Shown here: positions 13,530 through 26,100 of the stretch, one piece after another
How the letters are laid out: each line of letters opens with the position of its first letter
Numbering within the stretch: position 1 is the first letter of the stretch
From: Cucumis sativus
Lineage: Eukaryota; Streptophyta; Magnoliopsida; Cucurbitales; Cucurbitaceae
Assembly: GCF_000004075.3 (NCBI RefSeq)
Contig: NC_026659.2
Coordinates: forward strand, 2,480,001 to 2,544,000
Reading direction: 5' to 3'
DNA: 64,000 nt
The notes under the pieces: generated by a model
What the model was told of the DNA's origin: nothing
Database searches by the model: none
The model's input: the letters and a program-made list of their open reading frames with translations, nothing else
Translations under genes and position numbers: made by a program

Positions 13530-13588
13530 TTAACTCAATAGATGGTGTATGTACCTAGAGACAAAAGGGTGTTATGGGTTCAAATACC
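13530..13588 (+). mobile_element. Possible tRNA-derived SINE fragment
   Basis: An A-box-like stretch (TAACTCAATAGATGG, about 13531-13545) is followed about 30 bp later by a B-box-like GGTTCAAATACC (13577-13588), the spacing of an internal RNA polymerase III promoter. The A box is degenerate and no tRNA cloverleaf can be drawn, so a decayed SINE is more likely than a tRNA gene. No poly-A tail or target-site duplication was recognised. Confidence 0.3.
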
Positions 13589-14179
13589 TAAATTGTACTT
13601 CAAAATATATATTAACCAAATAAATTTTTTGCTAACATCACATCTTCGTCTTCTATTATAGTAAAGTGAGCTTATTATAAAGATTAATTTTGTCTTTTTA
13701 GAGAAAGTTATCCTCTCTGATATGAAGTGCCTAGAGCACTAAGTTAGTATATTCACATTTTTCTTTATTAACTTTAAGTCTATTTTTATTATTTCAATTT
13801 CGAATTTCTCACGAGTCTAGAAAATTTAAAACAAATGCATATAAATAAAATAAAAAACTTGAAAAATAAATAAATAAAATCTTCTGCACAAGTTAGGAGA
13901 AGATGTTAAAACAAAAGTAAAACAATTAAAAAACTAAAAAATTAAGTTTAAATTTTATAAAAATAAAAAAATAATAATAGGTAGTGTAATCACTCAACTA
14001 TCTACAAATATTAAAATTTAAATAGTTTTCTTTATATATATTATATAAAAACGATCAACTTGAGGAGGCTTTCAACCTATACTAAATATGTTGGTTCCAA
14101 ACAAGTTTTTTGAACTGAAATTTGGAATTAAATTTTTTTTTGTGTTGATGACGGGAGATTCATCACCAACTTTTCAATT

Positions 14180-14267
14180 CTCGATCTAAGGGTTGCATGC
14201 TTGAGCATTCCGTTGGTAATTTTCTTGATCTAGAGGTACAATGCTTGAGCATTCTTATGGTAAGTTT
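14180..14267. repeat. 44-bp imperfect tandem duplication
   Basis: Copies at 14180-14223 and 14224-14267 match at 34 of 44 positions. They share ATGCTTGAGCATTC, which itself contains a near-palindrome (GCTTGAGC). Confidence 0.8.
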
Positions 14268-15300
14268 CATTATCATCATTTTTGTGGAGTGTTGAAACCT
14301 TGAGTAGAGGGTTATTATCCTTGATTATCTTATAGTCTAATTCGATCAAAAGAATAATTCGATTATAGTTTTTTTCATTGGATTGTTGTCAAATTGACTA
14401 TAGGATTTAGAATTTGATATTAAGGATTCAACAATTAAGTTTCTAATTTTCAAATTCTAACAGTTTCTTATCAATCTTCTTGGACAACAAAGGCAATACA
14501 TTAACATTCCATCTGGAGCTCTTTATCAAACTTGTAATGTTTTTCTTTCTGCATGCTCAACATCCTATATTTTTATTGAAGACCTTCTTTCTTTAAACCT
14601 TAGTTAGAACCACCATAACTACTTAACCTTTCAGCAATTAAATTATTATTGTTTGGTCTTCCCTCCAAGCACTTGTATAGCCCAATTTGTTTCAAACACA
14701 TTTTTTATTACAGCTAAAGTTATCATTCAATCAAGTAATTTCTCCATATCAAACTTTATACTGTGTACTTAAAGTTGTATTTGCTTCTTTCCGAACAAAC
14801 CTGCAAATAGTAAACAACAAACATTATTCACAATACCACAACCCATTTCAAAAAATAATTTGGATATTAAAGTTCAAACAATGTAGCAACCACACATATC
14901 ATAATGTTAAAGAAATTCAATAAATGATAAACCTAAAACTTTGGAACCTCATTGTTCTTTTAAAAAAAAACCTCATACAATTACCATAGTATAAAAGCAA
15001 AAGTAAAAAAAATTGAGAAATGAATAGAAAACAATAAATCTGAAAAAAAAAACAAAAATTTAAATAGAAAACGTCTCTTTAAATGAGAAAAAAATGGATG
15101 TTACTTAGATAATTAAGTATTTCAATCGTCTCCTTAATTATCTAAACGGATGTTACTTATTCAATAAAGTGTGTGGGTTACAAAAATATATGCTTCAATA
15201 ATAAAATGGTAGTCAATAATATTTTTGTATGCTAATTGAATTAAAGGGATGGAAACATATATCAATAATTTCAAACATACATTCATTTGACATACTCAAA

Positions 15301-15552
15301 TTATATTGACTTTGATTGATCTACTAGCTTTTTTGAGTTTGAAGCAAACAACAAAAACTTTCCCATTGAGTCACATTGTACTCCAATGTTTTTCCTCTTC
15401 ATTTGTCCTAAAACTAAAACCATTTGGCCCACTTTAAAAGTCGATCTTTTTACCATAAGAGTGAGATGGAATTTAAAAGGCACCTTGTATTGAATTGGAT
15501 AATACACCAAATTAAAATATAATTGGAATCTTTTCCAATCCAAAAAGTGCAA
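15301..15552 (-). pseudogene. Coding-like fragment, unidentified
   Basis: An 83-codon open frame whose composition (charged and polar residues, a segment FKVGQMVLVLGQMKRK, few homopolymers) looks more protein-like than the surrounding random frames. It ends with a normal stop, but I found no upstream exon, start context or domain. Minus-strand sequence downstream (about 14460-14830) also looks transcript-like but is interrupted by stops. It could be a decayed gene or transposon piece; I do not recognise the family. Confidence 0.25.
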
Positions 15553-16543
15553 AGAGATTAAAGAACTATAATATATATGAATATTAATTACATTATCTTA
15601 ATCACAAACTATTTTATTTCTAATATAATAATATTTTTTAATGAAAAAAAATTCTTTAAGAAAATGGATGGATTATATTACCCTAAAAAATTACATACTT
15701 TCCCCACCCACCACCCCACTTAAGTTAATGGTGAAGTATTCAATTTCAAAGTACATTGGCTTCATCTTTAGCTCAATTAACACCCATTAACCCTAATCCA
15801 AAAGCGACCTTTCAGCTACCAAATTGTTTTTATTTTTTTTTCACTAACAAATTATGAATAACTTAGGGCAACTATTATTGCACTCCTTTTTAAATTGAGT
15901 AAAATCCACTTTCATTGGTTAGTTTAAAAAAAAAAAAAAAAAGATAAAAGAATAAACCTTATCACGAAAATGTTATTTAATTACGCCATTAGTGGGTAAT
16001 GCAATCGTCACTAATCTTACTTTAATTATTTCCTTTTTAATTTTCATTTAATATTTAATGTGACCCAAATTAGTAAATGATGATGGAAAGGCCGACAAGA
16101 ATTATGAAATTAGGAAAACAGCTAAGAACATATAAGAAAATGAGTTGGAAATTAAGGATGTGTACTGTTATTTGAGATTTTGGAATGAAAAATAATGTTA
16201 TTATTATTTGGAAATTAATCATCTGGCAAATGATCAATCAATTTAATTCAATTGATTTGATATATATTTTTTTTCTTTTTTGAAGTAAATTGAAAAGACA
16301 TTCCCAGGTGTGAGTTATTATGATTCTTAATTAATTGAATTGATTTTGAAGAAAAGTACATATCAACTTGGAGTTTAAATGTCTATGATGTTTGGTGGGA
16401 AAACATCACCACAGTGTGATGAATATTCATCTTATAGGTCTTTTCTTTGGTGGACTTACAAAAACAAATATTCAAATTAAATCTAATTTAATTATCAAAT
16501 CAAGCAGGTAAAACCCTAGTTTGAAATTCTGTCCACACAAACG

Positions 16544-16570
16544 TTTTTTTTTTTTTTTTTTTTTTTTTTT
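16544..16570. repeat. Poly-T tract, 27 nt
   Basis: An uninterrupted run of 27 T on the plus strand; read on the minus strand it is a poly-A run of the sort left by retroposition, but no retrocopy is recognisable beside it. Confidence 0.9.
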
Positions 16571-18245
16571 GAAACCCTTGAAGCTTGATTCTTGATAACT
16601 CAGAAATTCAGTTCAATATATTCAACCGAATTTCACCCGCAAAAAGAAATATTTTATATTTATATTTAAATCGTTGGTATGAAAGAAGAAATACGTATCA
16701 ATTATTGTTGAGGGCTATTTTTTAATTCTACTCTTAAAATCTCTCTACTTTATTATTATTATTTTTTAAAAAAATTTCAAACTTTACGTGAGGTTTCTTT
16801 CTTTTATTTTTTAATAATATAATTAAATATTTTATATGAGCTTGTTGAAAATGTGATGAAACATCCTATCATATTCAAAATTTATCGTTTTACAATAGAT
16901 ATAAATTAAATGTGTGGAAATCAAAGATTAAAGTTGAAATTGGAAAACAAAATAGAAGAGACGAATTATATATTATATTAGATTTGACAAAGGTTTTACT
17001 TTACATTTCATTTCGTTTTAAAAAAAAATTTGAAAAAAATGTGAAACTTAAGTAAATTTCAAAAAGCGTCCAAATAAAAATTTCAAAGAGCATTGTTCAA
17101 TAATTGAGATTAATTAATTTGTTTCTTCTAACAGGTTCAGATTCTACTCTCCACATTCAACTAAACCTATTAATTCTATGATTGTTTTAAGGTCGAGATA
17201 AATTTTGTTCTATCTCGTTTAGTAATTATTTGATTGTTTTTTTTAAATGTTAAACTTATTTTTTAAAATTATTTATAAATATTTAATTTGCATATCTTAT
17301 TCGTAAAATATTAAATTTTTGAAATACATTGAATTCAATATGTGACACTACAAATAACTCAATACGAAATTAGTAAGTCGGAGTTTAGAGACAGGTGTGT
17401 TGGTGGAGTTCGTGATTATTTGAAATGAATGTTGTATAATCTATTATTGAAAATCAAAACATCACAAAAATATATAATCTAAAACCAACTTTACATCAAG
17501 TGTGGTTAAAGTCCTACACATGGTAGATTCATTAAAAAAAAAAAAACATGTTCATGTATTACTTGTACATGAGATGTAGTTTATTTGTTTTATTAAATGT
17601 GCAAAATTAATCTATATAACATAGAAGTCCATAAACTAAAGTTATTTCGTAAAAGTTAATTTAGTAAAATATTTTAAAATTAGAAGAAAATTATGAAATG
17701 CTAAAACTTTGTATGCGCGATTAGTAGAACTAAGTATTTCTAAAGATGGTGAGCTTTCTAAGTTAAAATTAATGTAAACTTTGTAAGGTGTCTCTTTTAA
17801 GTTTATCACTTTCAAATTGGATCAAAATAAAAATTGGCCATTTTTTTTTTTGCCAGCGAAAAAATTAAATGCAATTTCATATGATTTTGAAAATGTGGGA
17901 TTCTTAAGAGCTTAGCCTGCTCAGTTTCCAATTGAGTAGAATCATCATCTAGCCCTCGCTACTGGAAAATTGTTTTCACATCCTAAATAGAGTATCAACA
18001 CATTTATTCAAACATCTCACATACTTGTCCTTTCATTTAAAGGACGACTTTACCTAACTTAGCTTTATGTGGTGCACATTTTAGCTCATGACCGTACACA
18101 TCGTAAATCATGCAACTAAACAAAAAAAAAAAAAAAGTCATGAATGAAAACAAATCTAATATTATATCATATCTAGTATACTCTGATTCACGTTTATGTG
18201 ATCTTATACCATACTTGATAAAATACAAAATCTATCTCGAACTAA

Positions 18246-18680
18246 TTAACAATATAAAATAGTATATCTCATATTTTTGTTTTGAAGATTGTAATTACTT
18301 AAAAAAAAATGTGAGTGAATAGGGGTGTTTGACTGAGTGAGAGGGAGTTGAGTTGACAGTGAAGGAGAAAGATATAGGTAACCAAGAAAAATTGCAATAC
18401 AAAGTTGATTTGGAGGTGAGAAAAAGAAGAAGAGAAGAGAAGAGAAGAGAAGAGAATTAATGGTCAAACTTGTTAGAGTTCATTTTTTTTCTACGCAAAG
18501 AAGAGATTTGATTGGAGGGCAAGTCCTGGATGGGTGACTCGTCATTTTCTTTAGCCCACACACGCGTGGCCTCACCTCAACCCAATGCATAAATCACTAC
18601 CACCCTGTCAGCTTGTTAGGTCAGCCACTATCACCACTTCATTAATTCCCCTCTCTTTTCTCCCCCTTCTTACTAAATTT
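18246..18680 (-). promoter_or_regulatory. Promoter-like patch with CT-rich leader, gene not found
   Basis: Positions 18480-18680 are clearly less AT-rich than their surroundings and carry CACGCGTG-type and TGACGAGTCA-type sequences. Read on the minus strand, they run into a (CTTCT)n tract (about 18425-18455) and a pyrimidine-rich segment like a plant 5' leader. The only open frame there (18467-18246) is short and low complexity. Either a non-coding transcript or the remnant of a gene start; the evidence is compositional only. Confidence 0.25.
18425..18455. repeat. (AGAAG)n / (GAGAA)n microsatellite
   Basis: About five AGAAG-type pentanucleotide units in a row, purine-rich on the plus strand. 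Confidence 0.85.
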
Positions 18681-20551
18681 GTTTCTATACATCATTTAGG
18701 CTAATTAGTTGAATCATGTTTTTATTATATATATGTGTGTGGTTAAAGAATTAAGATCATGTTTAGATAATACAACAAGTAATAACCCCAACTTCCCACC
18801 CACCAAATTAAAGATATATTAGGGATAGGATCAAACTCTTTATATAATAGATGATTTATATAGGAGATGATTTACTCATCTCTCTCAATATATATATCAA
18901 TTGATTTTGAGATTGAACTTCATACTATAAAAAAGGTATGGTATAAATCAAGTAAGCTCAATACATTTTTGAGTTTCAACCTTGTTCAAGTAAGACCTAA
19001 CAAGATTCCAATCTTCTATATTCTTAAATAATAACCCAAGTTTGTTTCTCATAGATAAGAGGAGTTGTTTGTTCAAAACATGCTTGTAGAACCTTATGTC
19101 TTTTATTTATTGATTTGTATTCCAACTTAGAGGTATATGAAGATATAAAAAAAAGGTGGGTTTTGGGGAATATGGTTTTTTCAAGAGTTTTTTAGGAACT
19201 AAATCAAAATAAAATAAAATAGAAGAATATTTCTAAAAACTTAAATATACAAAGAATAAGTTGAAGCTATTTTTTAAGTATGGGTGTAGATTTAAACTAT
19301 AAATTTCTTAATTTAGTTTTGTTTGAAATATTTTCATGTGTACTATTATTAATTACTACTACCAAAAAAGAATTAAGTTTAAATGACTTTTTTAAAAAAA
19401 CAATAATAAATTTAAGATTTATTTAACAAATTGAAAAATTGAAAAAATCTATATATAAACTTAATTGGAAGTTGGAAGAAATAAAAAAAAAATGTAGCAA
19501 GCAGAGAATAATATTTAAAGTTAGACTTTGTATCCAACCAACTTAAACAACTTCCTTGACTTGCACCCAATCAAAATTTGACTTAGATTTGACATGAGGT
19601 GTGATTGAGAAGCCAACACCCATCAATAGGTCTATTCACTCCAATGATTTCTGATAACAAATAAAATAAACCATAAATTAAGATTATATTAATTGTCTAA
19701 TAAAACTATAAATATCTCAATATAAATTTCATTAGTAATAATCCCTCTCACCAACCCTAAACCCTAATGAATAAAATATTGATTTATAAGTTTACTTAGG
19801 TTTTTGGTATTTTATCTATTCCCTTCTTCTATGCTAATGAATAAACTATCATTCTATATATCCTAAACCAACACAAACTAAATATTTATGGATTGAATTT
19901 GGTTGAATCATGCATCTCATGTCCATGTTGTTACCATTAGACGGTATACATCCTAAAATATTGGGTTTGGTCAAATTCATCTCCAAAGTTATTTGAAATG
20001 ACTTTAATTAAATGTAGGGTGTAAATAAAGTTTAATATTAATAAGAGAAGAAAGTGAATGATAGTATGAGACACATTTTAAGTGAAATAGAAAACAAAGT
20101 CTTGAAAGTCTAAACAATATCATATTATTGTAGAGATATTAAGAGTCTCGTTGTCAATTATAATTATAATTGATTGAGAGTAACTCAACCCATAATTTCA
20201 ATAATTTACTTTATAGCTTTCTCAAATCGTAATTTCTATTTGTTCCTTTTTCTTTAATAATAAAAGGAACACATTTATGAAATAGTTTTTATATAAGAAC
20301 GGATCAATTTCGTGAGGTGGATTCATTGAAGGGTTAGTTGTCAAATAAATTCGATGAGAAAATTGGTAAGGCCCAGCCCATCTTTCATTTTGATGCAAAG
20401 GGCCGAAGGCTTACAACTTAATAATACAAATAACAATAATAATATGGGATGATTTTTTTTCTTCTTCTTTTGGGAGTGTATATCTTTTCTTTTCTTTTTT
20501 AGTTTTTTTAAGTCTAATTGGTATTTGGTCCCTAAATTTAAAAATATTACA

Positions 20552-20645
20552 CATTTTATTACATTTTTAAATTTATAAACCAAATTTGAAGTGTGTTTTT
20601 TTTTTGTTTAAATTTGGTTTATAAATTAAAAAATGTAATAAAATG
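20552..20645. repeat. 36-bp near-perfect inverted repeat (hairpin)
   Basis: The left arm (20552-20587, starting CATTTTATTACATTTTTAAA) is complementary to the right arm (20610-20645) at 35 of 36 positions, across a 22-nt loop rich in T. It ends 128 bp before the coiled-coil gene start codon, in its promoter or 5' leader. The sequence TTTGGTCCCTAAATTT just outside the left arm resembles common dispersed plant repeats. It may be a small foldback element. Confidence 0.85.
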
Positions 20646-20773
20646 GCAATATATTTTTCCAGGTTTTGACGGTTACGATTCCCGCCACGGCGAGCGAACG
20701 GATAATGCTGCAGATTACAGATTGAGACGACGAGGACCAAAAACCAGTGGCTCACACTTCCCACCTTTCATCA

Positions 20774-23176
20774 ATGGCCGCTCTTAGCTTCGGCTTTACC
20801 CCCACCACCATCCACCTACCATCAACTTCCATTCGCTCTCGTCGCATTCCCCAGACCATAACCTGCGTCGGATGGGTATCTTTTTAATGTTTCCCTTTTC
20901 TTCTTACATTTCTATTTTATTTTATTTTTCCTTATCCGGAATTCGCTCGACTCAGGACCCAGAAGGCCTCTTCGGAAAGCCTCAGACCGGTCACATCGCT
21001 CGAAATGAGTTCAAGAGGCGGCTGGAGAAAGACGCCGAAGCTCGCGAGGCTTTCGAGCGCCACGTTAGGGAAGAGAAAGAGCGCCGTAAAACGCTTCGAG
21101 AGGTAATTCTTGCAACTGGGGTTTTTGAATTTGATGGTTGTTTTCATTTCAAATTTCTTCTGTTGGCCTGCGTTTTGAGTTATTGAATGTGTTTTTCATC
21201 TCTTTTTTTTTTGGATAGTCTCGTGTAATTCCGGGCAATGTGACTGGTCTTATCGAATATTTTCTTGATACTGAAGCTCAGGATATTGAATTTGAAATCG
21301 CAAGGTTGAGACCCAGGTTAGTGATCGAAACAGGATTCTGATTTTTGTTCTTCTAGTTTTCTCTGGTCTTGAATAAACTCCACAATTGCCTCCTTATTTG
21401 AATTTAGTTGCACCTTAATTTTAGTTAATTAAATTTTAAATTAGTCGTTAGGATTTAATTGGAATTATTATTTTTTTGTTTTTTGGAAGGCTAAATAATA
21501 GGAATGTATTAGGGTGATGTTAGGATCTAACTCTTAAGGAACATAAGTAATTAGTTAGGAGGTTGTTAAGATATTTGTTTATATGTATAAATGGAGTGGG
21601 AGATGAAGGGAGTAATTAGGCATTGATTCTCTTGGTTTAGTGCTTGATTGATCTCGAATAAGGAAGGCTCCAAGTTACCCAAATTGCAAAGTACTTTACC
21701 AAAATATGGTCTTCTTTGGTTCTTATCACTATAAATGGCTAGTATTGGGTGTGACAGGGAGCTTTTGGAACCTTCGATGATAAGAGATTATGAGTATCGG
21801 GCCCCTAAAGTTTGTTAAGAGTGGATGTCAGTTAGCTGAAGTTTTTAGATTTAGTAGTGGTTTAGGATGGTATGGATGAGTAAGTCTTGAGTTCAAACTT
21901 CTATAACGTTATTATCATAACCACTGAGTTGAGGTAAGTAGTATCAAAACAAGTCTTTGTGTTTGAACTTCTAAAATGTCATTACCATCCATAATACAAT
22001 GTGTTTTAGCCCTTGAAATGTCATTTACTACGCACCAACTCAAGCTTTTGGATTTAATAAATTTAACATGGTATCAAAGTAGATCTTCGTCTTGTATTTA
22101 AACTAATATCATTATCATATCGGCTTAAGTTATTTAACAAAGTTGATATTGTTTTTCAAATGGATTGATTTCTGCCATGTATGCAAGCCCACTGCATCAG
22201 TCAGGATGTAGAACCGAAAAATTTTGAATTTGAATAAAGCCTTCTGATATTTTTGTGGAATAGAAGTATTCCTTTAATTTTTCTTCGCTACAACATGCAT
22301 CAAATGGCAGGCTGAATGAGGAGTTTTTTTCACGTGTAAAACTTGAGCTGGGTGAGCTTAGATTTGCCGTTAACAAAACCGAGGTCGATTCTTGACATAT
22401 TTTTTTAATTTCCTTAGATGACAATTGATGCTACAACAACAACTAAACATAAGCACTTCCCATAATTTTGTTTATAGGCCATGGAAGATAGAGTGATTGA
22501 GTTGGAAGCATTACAGAAAGCCCTTGAAGAAGGAATAGGTTTGTCTAAAACCTTATATTATTTACTGTCCTATAATGCTTCCCATCTATATATTTCATTT
22601 CATTTTCTGTTATGTTACAGAAGCCTATGATAAAATGCAAAGGGAACTAGTAAAGGCAAGGGAAGGTTTAACCAAAATTTTAACATCAAAGGATGTAAAA
22701 GCTACTGTATGTGTTTTTTTGTTTCTCATTTCACTCTGCTGAGAATAGCAAATTCTGCAACCAAAATGCTAATGCCATTTTTTTCTTTGTGCAGTTGCTA
22801 GACATGTTAGAGCGAAATGAGCTCAATAGATCGTTACTCGCCCTTCTGGACGAAAACATAGCCAATGCCCAAATGGGTAACCAGGTAAGTCTACCTTTTG
22901 ATCTGTTTTCTGAGTTACAATGTCAACATCAACAATATCTTGTAGGGAAAAAAATTTCTGTCAAAATATTTTGGGTTGGCTATGAAAGAATTGAAACAGA
23001 ATTGGTAAAGATCTAAGTTGATAAAGATCTAAGCTTTTTATCATCATTTCTCTTCTATTAATTTTCTTGAATGAACTCTTTTACTCAATGAATCTTCCAT
23101 TAACGATAAACAGAAACAAGCTGCTGCTTTCATGGAAAAGGTTCGAGGGGCAGTTCTCAAGTACATGACAGCTTAG
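20774..23176 (+). CDS. Predicted plastid-targeted coiled-coil protein of unknown function
   Basis: Eight exons: 20774-20875, 20956-21102, 21219-21316, 22311-22383, 22478-22538, 22621-22706, 22795-22884, 23114-23176. All junctions are GT-AG, all phases agree, and together they encode 239 residues. The first 34 residues are rich in Ser, Thr and Arg, poor in acidic residues and cut cleanly by intron 1, which suggests a chloroplast transit peptide (inference). The mature part begins DPEGLFGKP and contains two strongly charged helical stretches: RLEKDAEAREAFERH..EEKERR (about residues 50-80) and a later region with MEDRVIELEALQKALEEG and KMQRELVKAREGL. It ends in NQKQAAAFMEKVR. I have a memory of uncharacterised plant proteins of very similar sequence but no known role. 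Intron 3 (994 bp) carries LTR-like sequence. AATAAA lies at 23265-23270. Confidence 0.88.
21518..22079 (+). mobile_element. LTR-like insertion with primer-binding site in intron 3
   Basis: The candidate LTR starts TGTTAGGATC (21518) and ends TTTAACA (22068), giving TGTTA...TAACA inverted ends. It is followed immediately by TGGTATCAAAG (22069-22079), close to the TGGTATCAGAGC primer-binding site (initiator tRNA-Met) used by many plant Copia elements. A TATAAATGG motif lies inside. No internal coding region or second LTR follows, so it would be a truncated remnant. Confidence 0.45.
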
Positions 23177-26100
23177 TCTTATTGAGGTACAGATTGTGAA
23201 TTTTTTTTCAGTTTCTTCTCAACAATCACATGTAGGGAACACGTTTACTAATATCTTATATAATAATAAATTACATAATTTTGGTTGAATTAACCCATGT
23301 TCATTCGATAATGATCCTAAGTTTTGTCTGAAATGCAAAAGAAAATTATTCTCTTAAGCAAACATTTGGTATTGGTTGTGGTGGTGGGTATGTTTTAACG
23401 ATGAGTATATTTGTGGAGACTTTTACTAAGTTTGTTTAAATAAGTTTAAAAAAGGGAAAAATTAATTGAAAAGTTATCATAAGTGTCAAATTTGATGAAA
23501 ATATTTAAAACACATAGGAAAAGACACTCTTACACTACTAGGTCTATCAATGATTTTGTTATATTTTATAAATATATTGGTTTATTTTACTATATTTGAA
23601 AGGAATTCAAAATAATTTTTACTTGACATGTATAAATTTTTATGGAATTTTACACGTTTTTTTTTATTCTTTCAACTTAGATGTGTGCTCAATATTAATC
23701 TCAAACTTAAAAGTGTGTTGAAACTCCTACTTTCAGATAAGTTTTTTGTTATAAAGATTTGTTAAAAATATGTATTACCATCCCTAATCTAATTTACGAT
23801 AAAATTGAAAGTCTAATATATAAATTGATATAATCTAGCAAGTTCTATTATGAAAATTGAATTCTTTTTATAACAAGAAAAAAAAAAAAGCAAGCCTATT
23901 GCAAAAAATAAATAAAACATTAGAAAAAAGAACCGGAGAGGATATGAGTTATACGTTGAATTTCAAATAGAGTGAAATTTGAACACATATATGAAAAAGT
24001 ACTCATCACAAAAGAAAAATATTGAAGGCATTGGGATATGGGTCAATCAATTGAGCTGGTAAATATACAAGATTAGATAAATAATCAAAATCATAATAGA
24101 TATCGAGCACCAAAAACATTCCTAACACCATTTTGTCACATCTATCCAAATGCATGGGTTAAAAAATACATATAAATAGTTTCATTGTTGAATCTCAAAG
24201 GGAATAGCAAGTAATCTTTGAAAAAGAGATTTGATCTTACTTCTTTTAAGTTTAATTGAATTAGTTAGTTTTTGTATTGACTGAAGCTTGTAGTTATTGT
24301 ACTACATTGGTAAACGAATTATTACGTAGGTTAGTTTAGAGTGTATTTTAAGAGACTAGATTAGAGAAAATACAGGTTAGACATCATTTATAGCAAATTT
24401 AAAATTTAAATAATGAACAATGAGAAATGTAGAACTTTATAGATTTGGATTCACATTAATTGTTCCTCATATCTTAGGCAATGATTTTTCACTCAAGTAT
24501 TATAATTTTTTTTAATAAAATTTTAATTTAAATATTTTAAGTTATTGTTGATAATTAGTGCATTAATTTTTCTTTTTAATAATGAGTTTGGCCTTTACTA
24601 TTTATTTTCCAAGTAAAAAGTTATATACTAAAACTTGTATAATGTGATTACTTGTGCATATTAGTATGTTAAGTTAATGCATATATTGGGATATGTTAAT
24701 GTAGATACCTATCTTCTACACAAATTGAAAATAGAGAAGAGAAATGTTGAAATTTGAAATTCAAATATCAAAATAAAATTGTTTTTTAAATTTACTTTTT
24801 TAAAAGAAAAGCAAATATTTAATTTGGTGAACATTTTTTTTTGTGGGGGAAGAAAAGAAATGTTCCGGATATTATGAGAAAGATATGAAGTTAGTCAAAG
24901 ATATTGAAATTTGTGCCTTTTTTTCATCTTAGTTTGCCTCTTCATTCTTATCTTTATCCCATTCATAATTATTAATCCCCTAAAATACATAAATGTACAA
25001 AATAAATATATATACTTTTTTTATTTTTGGATTTTCTGGTTGCAAATTGCATCTTTTACTCTTCAAATTTTGGTAAATGACATGTAAATTTTCCAATTAG
25101 TTGACTAACAAAAATATGACAAATTAAGTTGTTTGTCTGTGTTTGGATGAGAATGTAATGTAATTCTAAAATTTATATTTTTAGAAGTTATATTTTTTTG
25201 TCCCAAAATTACGTAGTAATAATCATGATTATTTTCAAATATATATAACAAAAAGACTCAAACTAATTTTAAGATTTATTAAAACTGTGGGAATCAAATG
25301 AAAATGGTATATTATATTTTAGTTTTTTATTTTTAAAGAAATGATAAGCTTGTACATGAAAACACTATATTTATTAATATTTTTTAATGCTTTAAGTATA
25401 CTACTATTTTAAAATTAACTTCAAAATATGAATACACTAAAAACAAACAAATAAAAACAATGTCTTCAAGATTTACACTCAATTTCAATCACAAACTCTT
25501 GGGTCATGCAATAGAATGAGTTTGTGTAGACTATTTTATACTTAATTTATAACAATAAACTTTATTTGGTTTAAAAACTTTTTCTTTGTTATTAGGGTTC
25601 GCGGTTTCATTCTTCTACTTCCTTTAATATTTTACAAAATTTTCACACTCCTCACATTCTCACAAATCTTAATTACATTCTAACTTTCAAAATAACTTTG
25701 ATCTTTACTTCAAAATGATAAGGTACCCACCTGTTTAACATGTCTCAGTTTCATGATATGTATGATATATCCCGTCAATATCTTTGACTATTTGACAAAG
25801 AAATACATGTTATATTAAAATTATAGGTGAGAAATGATTTGATTAAATTTAGAGTATCGAGGCTTTCTTAGATTCGTAAAATTGAAAAGAAGTGTAAAAT
25901 ATTATTGATGGTAGAGAACCTAATCCCACTTTAGTTTTGAAATTCAATTAGCTAATTTATATGGCAGACAGGAAGCCTAGAAAAATGTGTTTGCAAACTT
26001 TGGCTTCAATCAAAAGCAAGTTAAAATAATATTAGTGAATGAAATTGTTTATTGTAAATATTAAACCCATCAACTAAACTTACATAATCCTAGGAATGAT

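Larger units (their letters stand above)
8019..20551. other. Gene desert between MYB and coiled-coil gene
   Basis: This is 12.5 kb of AT-rich DNA without a recognisable intact gene. Nearest the MYB is its upstream region. Within it I see a 32-bp tandem duplication (9288-9351), a perfect short hairpin (10110-10132), a tRNA-like A/B box pair (13530-13588), a 44-bp imperfect tandem duplication (14180-14267), a coding-like but broken stretch on the minus strand (about 14460-15552), a 27-T run (16544-16570) and a promoter-like patch followed on the minus strand by a GAGAA/CT-rich tract (18246-18680). All other open frames are short, low complexity and unsupported. Confidence 0.7.
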
